In this document: in pieces, positions 15,111 to 24,843 of the stretch
Position numbering within the stretch: the stretch's first letter is position 1
How the letters are laid out: every line of letters begins with the position of its first letter
Assembly: GCF_030149505.1 (NCBI RefSeq)
Contig: NZ_JASBRN010000010.1
Coordinates: 1 to 40,230, forward strand
DNA length: 40,230 nucleotides
DNA from: Nocardioides sp.
GTDB taxonomy: Bacteria > Actinomycetota > Actinomycetes > Propionibacteriales > Nocardioidaceae
Direction: 5' to 3'
Notes under the pieces: generated by a model
Database searches by the model: none
What the model saw: the letters and a program-made list of their open reading frames with translations, nothing else
What the model was told of the DNA's origin: nothing
Made by a program: the position numbers and the translations under genes

Positions 15111-15834
15111 AGCCGTCGATGCCGCAGGCGTCACCGGCCGCACCGCCGACGGCCCCGCCCACGAGCCGCACCGGCGGGTGCGCCTCGGACCAGGCCCGGT
15201 CGAGCAGCCGGCTGAAGACCTCGGTGGGCTGCGCCCCGGAGACGGCGTAGCGCCGGTCGACCACGAAGAACGGCACGCCGCTGACCCCGAGGTCCTGGGC
15301 TGCGTCGATGTCCGCGGCGACCGCGTCGGCGTACTCCTCGCCCGCCAGCACCTCCTCGAGTCGCTCGGGGTCGAGATCCAGGGCGAGCGCCTCGCGGCGC
15401 AGCACCTGGTGGTCACCGATGTCGGCGGCGTCCTCGAAGTACGCCGAGAGCAGCGCCTCCTTGAGGCGGCCCTGCAGGTCGAGGCCCCCCTGGTCCAGGG
15501 CGAGGTGCAGCAGACGGTGGGCGTCGAGGGTGCTGGTGTGCACGGTCTCGAAGAGCCGGAAGGCCAGCCCCTCCTCGGCCGCGAGGTCGACGAGCTGCTG
15601 CTGCATGTCGCGCATCTCGTCCTCGGGGCGGCCGTACTTCCGGGCCAGCACGGGCGTGGTCAGCTGGCGCTCGGCACCGTGGCCGTGCGGCGGGGCCGAG
15701 GGGTCGAGCTGGAAGGAACGCCACACGACCTCCACCTGGTCGGCGTGCTCGAAGGACTCCAGCGCGCGCTCGAGGCGCCGCTTCCCGACGAAGCACCACG
15801 GGCAGACGACGTCGCTCCAGATCTCGATCCGCAT
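15100..15834 (-). CDS. DsbA-family oxidoreductase, FrnE type
   Basis: A 244-residue cytoplasmic thioredoxin-fold protein with the active site CPWC at residues 11-14 in WSDVVCPWCFVGKRRLE. A helical insertion domain follows, then the cis-proline segment GVSGVPFFVVDRRYAVSGAQ near 200, all hallmarks of the FrnE/polyketide-type DsbA subgroup. It lacks a signal peptide. The role is thiol-disulfide exchange or isomerisation on an unknown substrate. The short C-terminal tail has two more cysteines, one of them the final residue encoded inside the shared hairpin. The 196-bp region upstream shows no obvious gene. Confidence 0.88.
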   Translation of the reverse strand: MRIEIWSDVVCPWCFVGKRRLERALESFEHADQVEVVWRSFQLDPSAPPHGHGAERQLTTPVLARKYGRPEDEMRDMQQQLVDLAAEEGLAFRLFETVHTSTLDAHRLLHLALDQGGLDLQGRLKEALLSAYFEDAADIGDHQVLRREALALDLDPERLEEVLAGEEYADAVAADIDAAQDLGVSGVPFFVVDRRYAVSGAQPTEVFSRLLDRAWSEAHPPVRLVGGAVGGAAGDACGIDGSAC

Positions 15835-16030
15835 GTGTGGTTGAACCCTCACCGACCGGCCCGCATTCCGCTCCAGGTGCCCGTCTTGGCCACAGGATCC
15901 CCACAACCCGGTACGCCGCCCGAGGCCACGACCCGGGGTCGACCTCAGGGTGGGCTCGGGGTCGCGCCAGGGGTCGGCTGGGTGGTGCTCCCCGATGTGC
16001 CGGACCCCTCGGCGCCGCGAGGCTCGACCC

Positions 16031-16939
16031 ATGATCGAGATCCACGAGCTGACCAAGCGCTACGGCGACCACCTCGCCGTCGACCACGTGACCTTCAGCG
16101 CCCGCCCCGGGCGCGTGACCGGCTTCCTCGGCCCCAACGGCGCCGGCAAGTCCACCTCCCTGCGGATACTCGCCGGGCTCACCCCCGCCACCAGCGGGAC
16201 GGCCAGCGTCCTGGGCCGCCGGTACGCCGACCTGCCCAACCCGGGCCTGGAGATCGGGGTCCTCCTCGACGCCTCCGCGCAGCACGCCGGCCGCACCGGC
16301 CGCGAGGTGCTGCGGGTGGCTGCCGAGACGATGGGGCTCCCCCGTGCCCGGGTAGCCGAGATGCTCGACCTGGTCTCCCTGACCGAGCAGGAGGCCGGCC
16401 GCCGCGTCCGCGACTACTCCCTCGGCATGCGCCAGCGCCTCGGCCTGGCGACCGCGTTGCTCGGCGACCCCGCCGTGCTCGTGCTCGACGAGCCGGCCAA
16501 CGGGCTGGACCCGGCCGGCATCCGCTGGATGCGCGACCTGCTGCGCGACCACGCGCGGCGCGGCGGCACCGTGCTGCTCTCCTCGCACTTGCTGCACGAG
16601 ATCGAGGTCATCGCCGACGACATCGTCGTGATCGGGCACGGCCGCGTCGTCGCGCAGGGCACCAAGGAGGAGCTCCTCCACGACGACCGCACCCTGGTGC
16701 GGGCTCCCGAGGTCGGTGCCCTCGCTGCCGCGCTCACCGCGGCCGGCTGGACCGTCGAGCGGGTCGACCCCGCCGACCCCACGGCGGGCCTGCGCACCGA
16801 CGCCTCCCTGGCCACCACGGGCCAGGTCGCGCTCGCGGCCGGCCTCCCCCTGCTCGAGCTGCGCGCCGCCGACGGCGCCGGGCTCGAGGAGATGTTCCTC
16901 CAGCTCACCGCCGACACGCAGAGGGAGACCGCAGCATGA
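16031..16939 (+). CDS. ABC transporter ATP-binding protein
   Basis: A 302-residue ATPase of the drug/lantibiotic-exporter type. Walker A GPNGAGKST lies near residue 38, signature YSLGMRQRLGLA near 137, Walker B VLVLDEPANGLD near 157 and the switch histidine in LLSSHLLHE. The C-terminal 80 residues (about 220-302) form the usual accessory region. The ATG at 16031 follows GAGGCT-CGACCC, so it may be leaderless. It overlaps the next gene by ATGA, so the two are translationally coupled and form one exporter. The substrate is unknown; multidrug or lipid export is possible. Confidence 0.93.
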   Translation: MIEIHELTKRYGDHLAVDHVTFSARPGRVTGFLGPNGAGKSTSLRILAGLTPATSGTASVLGRRYADLPNPGLEIGVLLDASAQHAGRTGREVLRVAAETMGLPRARVAEMLDLVSLTEQEAGRRVRDYSLGMRQRLGLATALLGDPAVLVLDEPANGLDPAGIRWMRDLLRDHARRGGTVLLSSHLLHEIEVIADDIVVIGHGRVVAQGTKEELLHDDRTLVRAPEVGALAAALTAAGWTVERVDPADPTAGLRTDASLATTGQVALAAGLPLLELRAADGAGLEEMFLQLTADTQRETAA

Positions 16940-17790
16940 GCACCCTGACCACCCACACCGGCGACAGCCCCGCCACCACCGGGGCCGGGGCCGAGCGGGG
17001 CGGGTTCGTCCCGGCGTACGCCGCTCGTCCCGCCCCCGGACCCATCCCCTTCGCGCGGCTGCTCAAGGTCGAGCTGCGCAAGATGTTCGACACCCGCTCC
17101 GGGCTGTGGCTGATGGCCTCGATCGGCATCCTCGCCGCGCTGGCCTCGGCCGCGGTCGTGCTGTGGGCCCCCGACGACCAAGTCACCTACGAGACCTTCG
17201 CCGCCGCGGTCGGCTTCCCGATGGCGGTGCTGCTGCCCGTGATCGCCGTGCTGGCGGTGACCAGCGAGTGGAGCCAGCGCAACGGCCTGACCACCTTCAC
17301 CCTCGTGCCGCACCGCGGCCGCGTCGTGGCCGCCAAGGCCGTCGGCGCGCTGCTCGTGGCCGTCGGGGGGATGCTCGTCGCAGCGGCTGTCGGCGTGCTC
17401 GGCAACCTCGTCGGGTCGGCCCTCAACGGCACCGACGCGATCTGGGACGTCAGCGTCTCCGACTTCGCCGCGATCGTGCTGGCCAACGTGCTCGGCGTCT
17501 TCCTGGGCTTCATGCTCGGCGCGGTGCTGCGCAGCTCGCCTGCGGCGCTGGTGGGCTACCTGGTCATCAGCTTCGTGCTGGTGCCGCTGACGATGGCGCT
17601 GGCCGCGGCCCAGGAGTGGTTCGCCGACATCCAGCCCTGGGTGGACTGGAACTTCACGCAGGGCCGGCTCTTCGAGGGCCTGCCCACCGACGGGGAGTAC
17701 TGGGCGCAGCTGGGCGTCACCACCACCGTCTGGCTGCTCCTGCCGCTGGCCGGGGGCCTGTGGCGGCTGGTGCGGGCCGAGGTGAAGTAG
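16936..17790 (+). CDS. ABC transporter permease (ABC-2 type)
   Basis: A 284-residue membrane protein with a cytoplasmic N-terminus of about 45 residues, a LLKVELRKMFDTRSGLWLM segment typical of ABC-2 permeases, and six predicted helices. They are at about 55-75, 92-112, 136-158, 178-200, 206-226 and 256-276. WSQRNGLTTFTLVPHRGRVVAAK is a family-typical cytoplasmic loop. It pairs with the ATPase encoded immediately upstream (ATGA overlap), and two of each subunit should form the exporter. It converges with ilvC across a strong hairpin. Confidence 0.9.
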   Translation: MSTLTTHTGDSPATTGAGAERGGFVPAYAARPAPGPIPFARLLKVELRKMFDTRSGLWLMASIGILAALASAAVVLWAPDDQVTYETFAAAVGFPMAVLLPVIAVLAVTSEWSQRNGLTTFTLVPHRGRVVAAKAVGALLVAVGGMLVAAAVGVLGNLVGSALNGTDAIWDVSVSDFAAIVLANVLGVFLGFMLGAVLRSSPAALVGYLVISFVLVPLTMALAAAQEWFADIQPWVDWNFTQGRLFEGLPTDGEYWAQLGVTTTVWLLLPLAGGLWRLVRAEVK

Positions 17791-17797
17791 CGACGGC

Positions 17798-17867
17798 CCA
17801 CCACGACGTACGACGCAGCCGAGCCGGGCCCCTGTCAGGACCCGGCTCGGCTGTCGGCGCGTGGTGG
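17798..17867. terminator. Bidirectional terminator between ABC permease gene and ilvC
   Basis: The inner stem is a perfect 13 bp, CAGCCGAGCCGGG (17816-17828) against 17841-17853, with a 12-base loop. An outer 8-bp stem, CCACCACG (17798-17805) against CGTGGTGG (17860-17867), extends it across a small internal loop. It lies wholly between the two convergent genes. No T-run follows. Confidence 0.8.
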
Positions 17868-17880
17868 TGCGGGCGCGCGG

Positions 17881-18963
<1,083 letters not shown>

Positions 18964-19509
18964 TCAGCCGGCGGTGGCTGCGGTCGGCGCCGGGACCGAG
19001 ACCGGGCGCAGGTTGCGCTCGGAGATGGAGCGGGAGCCACGGCCGATCGCGACCATGCCCGACTGCACGAGCTCGCGGATGCCGAAGGGCTCCACGACCC
19101 GCAGGAAGTCGGCGATCTTGCCGGCGTTGCCCGTGACCTGGATGGTCACCGCGTCGGGGGCGACGTCGACGACCTTGGCGCGGAAGAGCTGGACGGTGTC
19201 GAGCACCTGGCCGCGGGTCTCGGCGGTGGCCGCGACCTTGACCAGGACCAGCTCGCGGTGGACCGAGGCGGCCTGGTCGAGCTCGACGATCTTGATCACC
19301 TCGACCAGCTTGTTCAGCTGCTTGGTGACCTGCTCGAGCGGGGACTCCTCGACGTTGACCACGATGGTCATCCGGGAGATCCCGTCGTGCTCGGTCGGGC
19401 CGACGGCGAGGCTCTCGATGTTGAAGCCGCGGCGGGAGAACAGGCCGGCGATCCGGGTCAGGACGCCGGGGCGGTCCTCCACGAGGACGGACAGGGTGTG
19501 CTTGCTCAT
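18964..19509 (-). CDS. ilvN: Acetolactate synthase small (regulatory) subunit
   Basis: A 181-residue regulatory subunit. The N-terminal ACT domain begins LSVLVEDRPGVLTRIAGLFS and holds the valine-binding RRGFNIESLAVGPTE segment. The C-terminal domain has RELVLVKVAA and FGIRELVQSGMVAIGRG. It activates the catalytic subunit and confers feedback inhibition by branched-chain amino acids. It lies 14 bases after ilvB, so it is co-transcribed with it. The length is standard for the family. Confidence 0.97.
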   Translation of the reverse strand: MSKHTLSVLVEDRPGVLTRIAGLFSRRGFNIESLAVGPTEHDGISRMTIVVNVEESPLEQVTKQLNKLVEVIKIVELDQAASVHRELVLVKVAATAETRGQVLDTVQLFRAKVVDVAPDAVTIQVTGNAGKIADFLRVVEPFGIRELVQSGMVAIGRGSRSISERNLRPVSVPAPTAATAG

Positions 19510-19523
19510 GTCGTCTCAGGCCC

Positions 19524-21272
19524 TCACAGCTCGTCGTGTTCCCACTCGGGCGCGAGGTCCCGGGCGTACTTGATCTCGTCGTTGCTCGTGCCGGCGGCGA
19601 CCATCGGCCAGACCATGGCGTCGCGGTGCACGCGGAAGTCGACCACGACCGGGACGTCGTTGATCTCCATGGCCTTCTCGATCGTGGCGTCGACCTCGTC
19701 GGCACTGTCGCAAGCCAGGCCCACGCAGCCGTAGGCGTCGGCCAGCTTCACGAAGTCGGGGATCCGCACGGGGCCGTCGTGGCGCTGCAGGTTGGTGTTG
19801 GAGTAGCGCTCGTTGTAGAAGAGCGTCTGCCACTGCCGGACCATGCCGAGCGACTCGTTGTTGATGACCGCGACCTTGATCGGGATGCCCTCGATCGCGC
19901 AGGTGGCGAGCTCCTGGTTGGTCATCTGGAAGCAGCCGTCGCCGTCGATGGACCACACCGTGGTGTCGGGGCAGCCGACCTTGGCGCCCATCGCGGCCGG
20001 GACGGAGTAGCCCATGGTGCCGAGGCCGCCGGAGTTCAGCCAGGTGCGCGGCTTCTCGTACTGCACGAAGTGCGCGGCCCACATCTGGTGCTGGCCCACG
20101 CCGGAGGTGTAGATCGCGTCGGGGCCCGCGATGTCGGAGAGGCGCTGGATGACGTACTGCGGGGCCAGGCCCTCGGCCGGGGCCTCGTAGCCCAGCGGGT
20201 AGCGCTGCTTGAGGCCGGCCAGGTAGCCGACCCACGCCTCGAAGTCGCCGGTGTGCCCGGCGTCCTGCTCGGCCTGCAGCGCCACGACGAGGTCGGAGAT
20301 GACCTCACGGCAGTCGCCGACGATCGGGACGTCGGCGTGCCGGTTCTTGCCGATCTCGGCCGGGTCGATGTCGGCGTGGATGACCTTGGCGTGCGGGGCG
20401 AAGGAGTCGAGGTTGCCGGTGACCCGGTCGTCGAAGCGCGCACCGAGGCTGATGATGAGGTCGCTCTTCTGCAGGGCGGCCACGGCGGCCACCGTGCCGT
20501 GCATGCCCGGCATGCCGAGGTGCTGGGGGTGGCTGTCGGGGAAGGCACCGAGCGCCATCAGCGTGGTGACGACCGGCATGCCGGTGAGCTCGGCGAGGAC
20601 CCGCAGCTCCTTGCTGGCACCGGCGCGGATCGTGCCGCCGCCGACGTACAGCACGGGCTTGCGCGACTCCAGGATCAGCCGGGCAGCCTCGCGGATCTGC
20701 TTGGAGTGCGGCTTGGTGACGGGGCGGTAGCCCGGCAGGGAGATCTCGGTGGGCCACTGGAAGGAGGTCATCGACTGCAGCGCCGACTTCGCGACGTCGA
20801 CCAGCACCGGGCCGGGCCGGCCGGTCGAGGCGATGTAGAAGGCCTCGGCGACGGTGCGCGGGATGTCGGCGGGGTCGGTGACCAGGAAGTTGTGCTTGGT
20901 GATCGGCATCGTGATGCCGCGGATGTCGGCCTCCTGGAAGGCGTCGGTGCCGATCATCGAGGCACCCACCTGCCCGGTCACGGCCACCAGCGGGACCGAG
21001 TCCATGTAGGCGTCGGCGATCGGGGTGACCAGGTTGGTCGCGCCCGGGCCCGAGGTCGCCATGCAGACGCCGACCCGGCCGGTCGCCGCGGCGTAGCCCT
21101 GGGCGGCGTGGCCGGCGCCCTGCTCGTGGCGCACCAGGATGTGGCGGATCGAGGAGTCCATGAGGGGGTCGTACGCCGGGAGGATGGCGCCGCCCGGGAT
21201 GCCGAAGATGTTGTCCGCGCCGGCCGCCTCCAGCGACCGGACCAGGCTCTGTGCGCCGGTGATCTCGCTCAT
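19524..21272 (-). CDS. ilvB: Acetolactate synthase large (catalytic) subunit
   Basis: A 582-residue TPP enzyme that condenses two pyruvates, or pyruvate with 2-oxobutyrate. The N-terminal TPP domain holds [14 protein letters not shown] and the catalytic glutamate in [16 protein letters not shown] central FAD-type domain contains [16 protein letters not shown] sequence. The Mg-TPP motif [14 protein letters not shown] begins near residue 444 and ends in [12 protein letters not shown]. It lacks an N-terminal extension. It is the first structural gene after the leader peptide and attenuator at 21336-21438. Confidence 0.98.
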   Translation of the reverse strand: MSEITGAQSLVRSLEAAGADNIFGIPGGAILPAYDPLMDSSIRHILVRHEQGAGHAAQGYAAATGRVGVCMATSGPGATNLVTPIADAYMDSVPLVAVTGQVGASMIGTDAFQEADIRGITMPITKHNFLVTDPADIPRTVAEAFYIASTGRPGPVLVDVAKSALQSMTSFQWPTEISLPGYRPVTKPHSKQIREAARLILESRKPVLYVGGGTIRAGASKELRVLAELTGMPVVTTLMALGAFPDSHPQHLGMPGMHGTVAAVAALQKSDLIISLGARFDDRVTGNLDSFAPHAKVIHADIDPAEIGKNRHADVPIVGDCREVISDLVVALQAEQDAGHTGDFEAWVGYLAGLKQRYPLGYEAPAEGLAPQYVIQRLSDIAGPDAIYTSGVGQHQMWAAHFVQYEKPRTWLNSGGLGTMGYSVPAAMGAKVGCPDTTVWSIDGDGCFQMTNQELATCAIEGIPIKVAVINNESLGMVRQWQTLFYNERYSNTNLQRHDGPVRIPDFVKLADAYGCVGLACDSADEVDATIEKAMEINDVPVVVDFRVHRDAMVWPMVAAGTSNDEIKYARDLAPEWEHDEL

Positions 21273-21335
21273 GCCCTGCTCGTCTCCTCTGTCCTACTGC
21301 TCGTCGGGGCTGCTGCCCCACCAGGATGGCCCCAC

Positions 21336-21369
21336 AAAAAAGCCCCCCGGCCACGATGGCTACGAGGGG
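21336..21369 (-). terminator. Attenuator terminator ahead of ilvB
   Basis: On the minus strand, CCCCTCG (21363-21369) pairs with CGGGGGG (21343-21349), with a GU wobble, and an inner GCC/GGC stem tops it. Six T follow (21336-21341 as A). Upstream CCGGCC (21380-21385) can instead pair with GGCCGG (21347-21352), taking the 3' arm away, which is a candidate antiterminator. It lies between the leader stop codon and ilvB. Confidence 0.82.
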
Positions 21370-21396
21370 ATGACGCGCTGGCCGGATCGGGGTCGA

Positions 21397-21438
21397 TCAG
21401 CTCACGCGTCGCGTGCGTACGAGGAGGTCCTGGCGCAT
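21397..21438 (-). CDS. Leader peptide of the ilvBNC attenuator
   Basis: A 13-codon ORF encodes MRQDLLVRTRRVS, with adjacent Leu-Leu-Val and a later Val, as expected for multivalent control by branched-chain amino acids. The minus-strand hexamer TACGGT (21445-21450) ends six bases before the ATG, so transcription probably starts at the leader start codon. No Shine-Dalgarno is evident, which agrees with leaderless translation. It is followed by the antiterminator and terminator elements at 21336-21385. Confidence 0.78.
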   Translation of the reverse strand: MRQDLLVRTRRVS

Positions 21439-21499
21439 GCGGCCACCGTAGCCCCCCTGCCCCCGCACGTCATCCAAGAGGTGTCCCGGTCCCACCATC

Positions 21500-21515
21500 T
21501 GAGACGAGCGTCCCG
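21500..21515. promoter_or_regulatory. 16-bp palindrome upstream of the ilvB leader promoter
   Basis: The plus strand reads TGAGACG-AG-CGTCCCG. Its near edge lies exactly 50 bp upstream of the -10 hexamer, the same distance as the leuB copy, and its centre is 69.5 bp upstream of the inferred start. The flank on the promoter side (ATGGTGGGAC) also resembles the leuB copy (ATGGCGGAC). Confidence 0.6.
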
Positions 21516-21550
21516 CATCGTGGGCGTCAGGCGTGCGAGCAGGGGCTCCG

Positions 21551-22255
21551 TCACGCGGCGGGGCCCGGGCCGCGACCGAGCCAGGTGGTCAGGCAGGCCC
21601 GGTTGCCCTGGGGGTCCTCGAGCACCCAGAACGCCGGCGCCTGGTCGTCGCTGACCAGCCGGCCGCCGGCCTGGAGCACGGCGGTGATCCGCTCCTGGAC
21701 CACCTCGGGCGGCACCCGCACGTCGGCGTGCCAGCGCTGGCGGTGCTCCCCCACGTGGCCGGGTCGCTGCTCGGTCGGCTGGAACCACACCGAGGGCCAC
21801 CTGCCCGCAGGGTCCACGACGTCCTGTTCGGCCTCGTCCAGGCCCAGGACGGCGGCCCAGAACGGCTTGACCTCGCCTGCGTCCCAGGTGTCGAGCGCCC
21901 ACTCCACGGCCTGCAGCTGCGCGGGGACGGCGCCGGCACCGAGGGAGTGGGCGGCCTCCGAGACCGCCCGGGCCAGGCGCAGGTCGCGGCGGGTGACCCC
22001 ACCGACGTCGTGCGACCAGGTGCGCACCTCGACGAAGCCGTAGCGCAGGTCGACGTCGGGGTGGTGGTCCTGCTCGTCGGCGACCTCGGCCACCTTCGCC
22101 ACCAGGCGCGCGCCCGTGGTGAAGTCACCGGTCTCGAAGCGGGCGGCCAGCAGCCCGAAGAGGGGGCGCCAGTCCTCGAGCCCGCCATCGACCTCGGTGC
22201 TGATGTCGTGGTCGGAGAGGACGTGCTTGTCGGCGTCGGGGATCGAGGGGCTCAC
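21551..22255 (-). CDS. Fusion of pterin-4a-carbinolamine dehydratase and VOC domains
   Basis: A 234-residue two-domain protein. Residues about 10-105 match the pterin carbinolamine dehydratase fold, with the active-site motif EQDHHPDVDLRY at 61-72 and SHDVGGVTRRDLRLA from 81, so the dehydratase site appears intact. Residues about 128-228 form a VOC (glyoxalase/bleomycin-resistance) domain: FWAAVLGLDEAE, RWHADVRVP with a possible metal histidine at 176, and VLEDPQGNRACL with Glu213. Pterin recycling is possible for the first half; the second half has no predictable substrate. The GTG at 22255 lies after the MFS gene stop (22312) on the same strand. No aromatic hydroxylase is nearby. Confidence 0.82.
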   Translation of the reverse strand: MSPSIPDADKHVLSDHDISTEVDGGLEDWRPLFGLLAARFETGDFTTGARLVAKVAEVADEQDHHPDVDLRYGFVEVRTWSHDVGGVTRRDLRLARAVSEAAHSLGAGAVPAQLQAVEWALDTWDAGEVKPFWAAVLGLDEAEQDVVDPAGRWPSVWFQPTEQRPGHVGEHRQRWHADVRVPPEVVQERITAVLQAGGRLVSDDQAPAFWVLEDPQGNRACLTTWLGRGPGPAA

Positions 22256-22311
22256 GGGAGGACAGCCTGCCGTTCCGGCGGTCCGCTGACCAGCCGGGCG
22301 ACCGAGGCCGA

Positions 22312-23592
22312 TCAACCTTGGTCGGCCGTGACGGCGACCGGCTCCTTCTGCAGCGTCTCGCGGGCGGCCAGCCACAGCGGCAGCGCCAGCAGGCTGATCA
22401 GGCCGGTCACCGCGAAGGCCCAGCCCCAGCCCGCCTGGTCGGCCACGACCCCGATGAGGACCGGGCCGATGATCGCGCCGCCGTCCTGGGCCATCTGGAA
22501 GGTGGAGAGCACGGTGCCGCCGGAGCGCTGGTTGCCGATGACGTCGGCGACCGTGGCCTGCTGGCCGGGGTTGACCATGCCGGCACCGAAGCCGGAGACC
22601 AGGGAGAGCACCAGCAGCACGGCGAGGCTCTCGCTGAGGCCGAGCGAGCCGAGCGAGACCGCCGTGATGCCGAGGCCGAGCACGACCATCGGCTTGCGGC
22701 CCACGGTGTCGGTGACCTTGCCGGAGAACTGCAGGCTGGCCGCGGTGCCGGCCGCGGCGACGGCGAGCGCGACGCCGGCGACCCAGGTCTCGTCGTGCAC
22801 CGCGACGGCGAACTGCGGGACGATCGCGACCCGGACGCCGAAGTTGGCCCAGCCGTTGGCGAAGGCCGAGGCGAGCGCGGCGCGGTAGGCGGAGTCGCGC
22901 AGGCCCTCCCCCAGCCGCATCGGCTCCTGCGGGGTGGCGGTCGGGTCCGGCCGGAGGCTGGCGTGGGAGAGCCGGACGCCCACGACGAGGGCGGCGACGA
23001 CCAGGGCGGCGGCGTACACCACGAACGGCACGCGGAGGCCGAGCCCGGCCATCAGACCGCCCAGCACCGGGCCGAGCATGCCGCCGATGAGGAAGGAGCT
23101 CGCGTAGGCCGACGAGACCCGCCCGCGCATCGTCGGCGGCGCCAGGCGCACCAGCAGCGCCATCGCCGAGACGGTGAACATCGTCGAGCCGAGGCCGCCG
23201 AGCCCGCGGAAGACCAGCAGCTGCCAGTAGGTCTGCGCGACGGCGGTCAGCAGCGAGGACGCCGCGACGATCCCGAGGCCGGTGAGGTAGACCCACCGCT
23301 CCCCGAGCCGGGCCACGAGCACGCCGCTGCCCGGGGCGCCGAGGAGGCGGAAGAAGGCGAAGATCGAGACCACGAACGAGGCAGCGGCCACGCCCACGTC
23401 GAAGCTGCGGGCGTAGGCCGGCAGGACCGGGCTGATGATGCCGAAGCCGATCGCGATGACGAAGGCCGAGGCGATCAGGACCTTGATCTCGCCGGGGATG
23501 GGCTGCTGGTCCGCGCGTCGGGGCCCCGAGGCGGCGCCGACGCGCCTCCTTGACCGCCGGCCGGGTGCGGCGGTGTCCTCGCTGGTGCTCAC
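22312..23592 (-). CDS. MFS transporter
   Basis: A 426-residue major facilitator protein with about 12 helices and a basic, Ser/Arg-rich N-terminal tail of 30 residues. The first helix contains VIAIGFGIISPVLPAYARSF, and motif A appears degenerately as VLVARLGERWVYL. A repeat of it, FSGKVTDTVGRKPMVVLGLG, opens the second half. It is probably a drug or metabolite efflux carrier. Its GTG overlaps the kynureninase stop codon (GTGA), so it is translationally coupled to kynU, which suggests export of a tryptophan-pathway compound or simple co-expression. Confidence 0.9.
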   Translation of the reverse strand: MSTSEDTAAPGRRSRRRVGAASGPRRADQQPIPGEIKVLIASAFVIAIGFGIISPVLPAYARSFDVGVAAASFVVSIFAFFRLLGAPGSGVLVARLGERWVYLTGLGIVAASSLLTAVAQTYWQLLVFRGLGGLGSTMFTVSAMALLVRLAPPTMRGRVSSAYASSFLIGGMLGPVLGGLMAGLGLRVPFVVYAAALVVAALVVGVRLSHASLRPDPTATPQEPMRLGEGLRDSAYRAALASAFANGWANFGVRVAIVPQFAVAVHDETWVAGVALAVAAAGTAASLQFSGKVTDTVGRKPMVVLGLGITAVSLGSLGLSESLAVLLVLSLVSGFGAGMVNPGQQATVADVIGNQRSGGTVLSTFQMAQDGGAIIGPVLIGVVADQAGWGWAFAVTGLISLLALPLWLAARETLQKEPVAVTADQG

Positions 23593-24794
23593 GCGTGTGC
23601 CAGCACCTCGGCGGCCGCGCGCATTCCCGCCCCGACCTCCGCGAAGGAGGTGGACAGGGGGGCGAGCCCGACCCGCAGGCCACCCGGGTCGCGGTAGTCG
23701 GGGATGACGTCGCGCTCCCAGAGCCGGGCGACGGCCTCGCGCATCCGCGGGTGGTCCACCGTCACGTGCCCGCCCCGGCGGGCCGGGTCGCGCGGGGAGG
23801 CCAGCTCGGCGCCGAGCGGTGCCAGCAGCTGGTCGGCCAGCTCCACGGCGTACGACGTCAGGGCGACGGACTTGGCGCGGACCCCCTCCATGCCGACCTC
23901 GGCGATCGTGGCGACCGTGTCGCGCAGCGCGAGCATGCCCACGACGGGCGGGGTGCCCGAGATCATCCGTCGGATCCCGGGCGCGGGCGTCCACTCCGGT
24001 CCCATGGCGAACGGGTCGGCGTGCCCCATCCAGCCCGTCACCGGCTGGTCGACCCGGTCGAGGTGGCGGGCGGCGACGTAGACGAAGGCGGGCGAGCCGG
24101 GCCCGCCACCGAGGTACTTGTAGGTGCAGCCGACGGCCAGGTCGACGCCCCAGTCGTCGAGGGCCAGCGGCACCGAGCCGACCGAGTGCGAGAGGTCCCA
24201 CAGCACCACGGCGCCGGCGTCGTGCGCGGCGGCGGTGATGGCGGGGGCGTCGGCCAGCCACGCGGAGCGGTAGGCGACGTGGGAGAGCAGCACGCAGGCG
24301 GCCCGCCCGGACAGCTGGGCGGCGACCGACTCCGGGGTGACGCCGGCGGCGGGGTCGACCTTGACCCAGCGCAGCGACAGCCCGAGCTCGCGGGCGACCG
24401 AGGCGGCGACGTACCGGTCGGTCGGGAAGTCGTCGCGGCACAGCACGACCTCGGTGCGGTCGGGCCGGAGCGCACAGGCCGCGCGCAGCGCCTTGTAGAG
24501 CAGCACGGTCGTGGAGTCGCCGACGGTCGTCTGGCCCGGTGCGGCGCCGAGGCAGGCGGCGGCGATCTCGTCGCCGACGACCAGCGGCAGCTCCATCCAG
24601 GACTCGTCCCAGCCGCGGATCAGCCGACCGCCCCACTCGTCGGTCACGAAGGCCGCCATCCGCTCGGCGGTCGAGCGCAGCGGACGGCCCAGGGAGTTGC
24701 CGTCGAGGTAGACCAGCGGGGTCTCGCTGCCGACGTACCTCGCGCGCAGGTGCGCCAGCGGGTCGTCGCGGTCCAGCTGCTCGGCATCCCTCAC
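23589..24794 (-). CDS. kynU: Kynureninase
   Basis: A 401-residue PLP enzyme that cleaves kynurenine to anthranilate and alanine. Family markers are LVYLDGNSLGRPL near 28-40, DEWGGRLIRGWDESW, VGDSTTVLLYKAL, DLSHSVGSVPLAL, and the PLP lysine in GCTYKYLGGGPGSPAF at about 226. The GTG start at 24794 follows TAGACA-TGCGCC, so the gene may be leaderless. It forms a two-gene unit with the downstream MFS gene and is divergent from a carboxyl transferase gene. No tryptophan dioxygenase or formamidase is present in the window. Confidence 0.93.
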   Translation of the reverse strand: MRDAEQLDRDDPLAHLRARYVGSETPLVYLDGNSLGRPLRSTAERMAAFVTDEWGGRLIRGWDESWMELPLVVGDEIAAACLGAAPGQTTVGDSTTVLLYKALRAACALRPDRTEVVLCRDDFPTDRYVAASVARELGLSLRWVKVDPAAGVTPESVAAQLSGRAACVLLSHVAYRSAWLADAPAITAAAHDAGAVVLWDLSHSVGSVPLALDDWGVDLAVGCTYKYLGGGPGSPAFVYVAARHLDRVDQPVTGWMGHADPFAMGPEWTPAPGIRRMISGTPPVVGMLALRDTVATIAEVGMEGVRAKSVALTSYAVELADQLLAPLGAELASPRDPARRGGHVTVDHPRMREAVARLWERDVIPDYRDPGGLRVGLAPLSTSFAEVGAGMRAAAEVLAHA

Positions 24795-24843
24795 GGCGCA
24801 TGTCTACCCCAGCCCGGGGAGACCCGGTGGCATGCTCCCCGGC

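Noticed and set aside
19512..19522. CGTCTCA between ilvB and ilvN as an operator
   Set aside because: A single half-site without the inverted arm, inside an operon.
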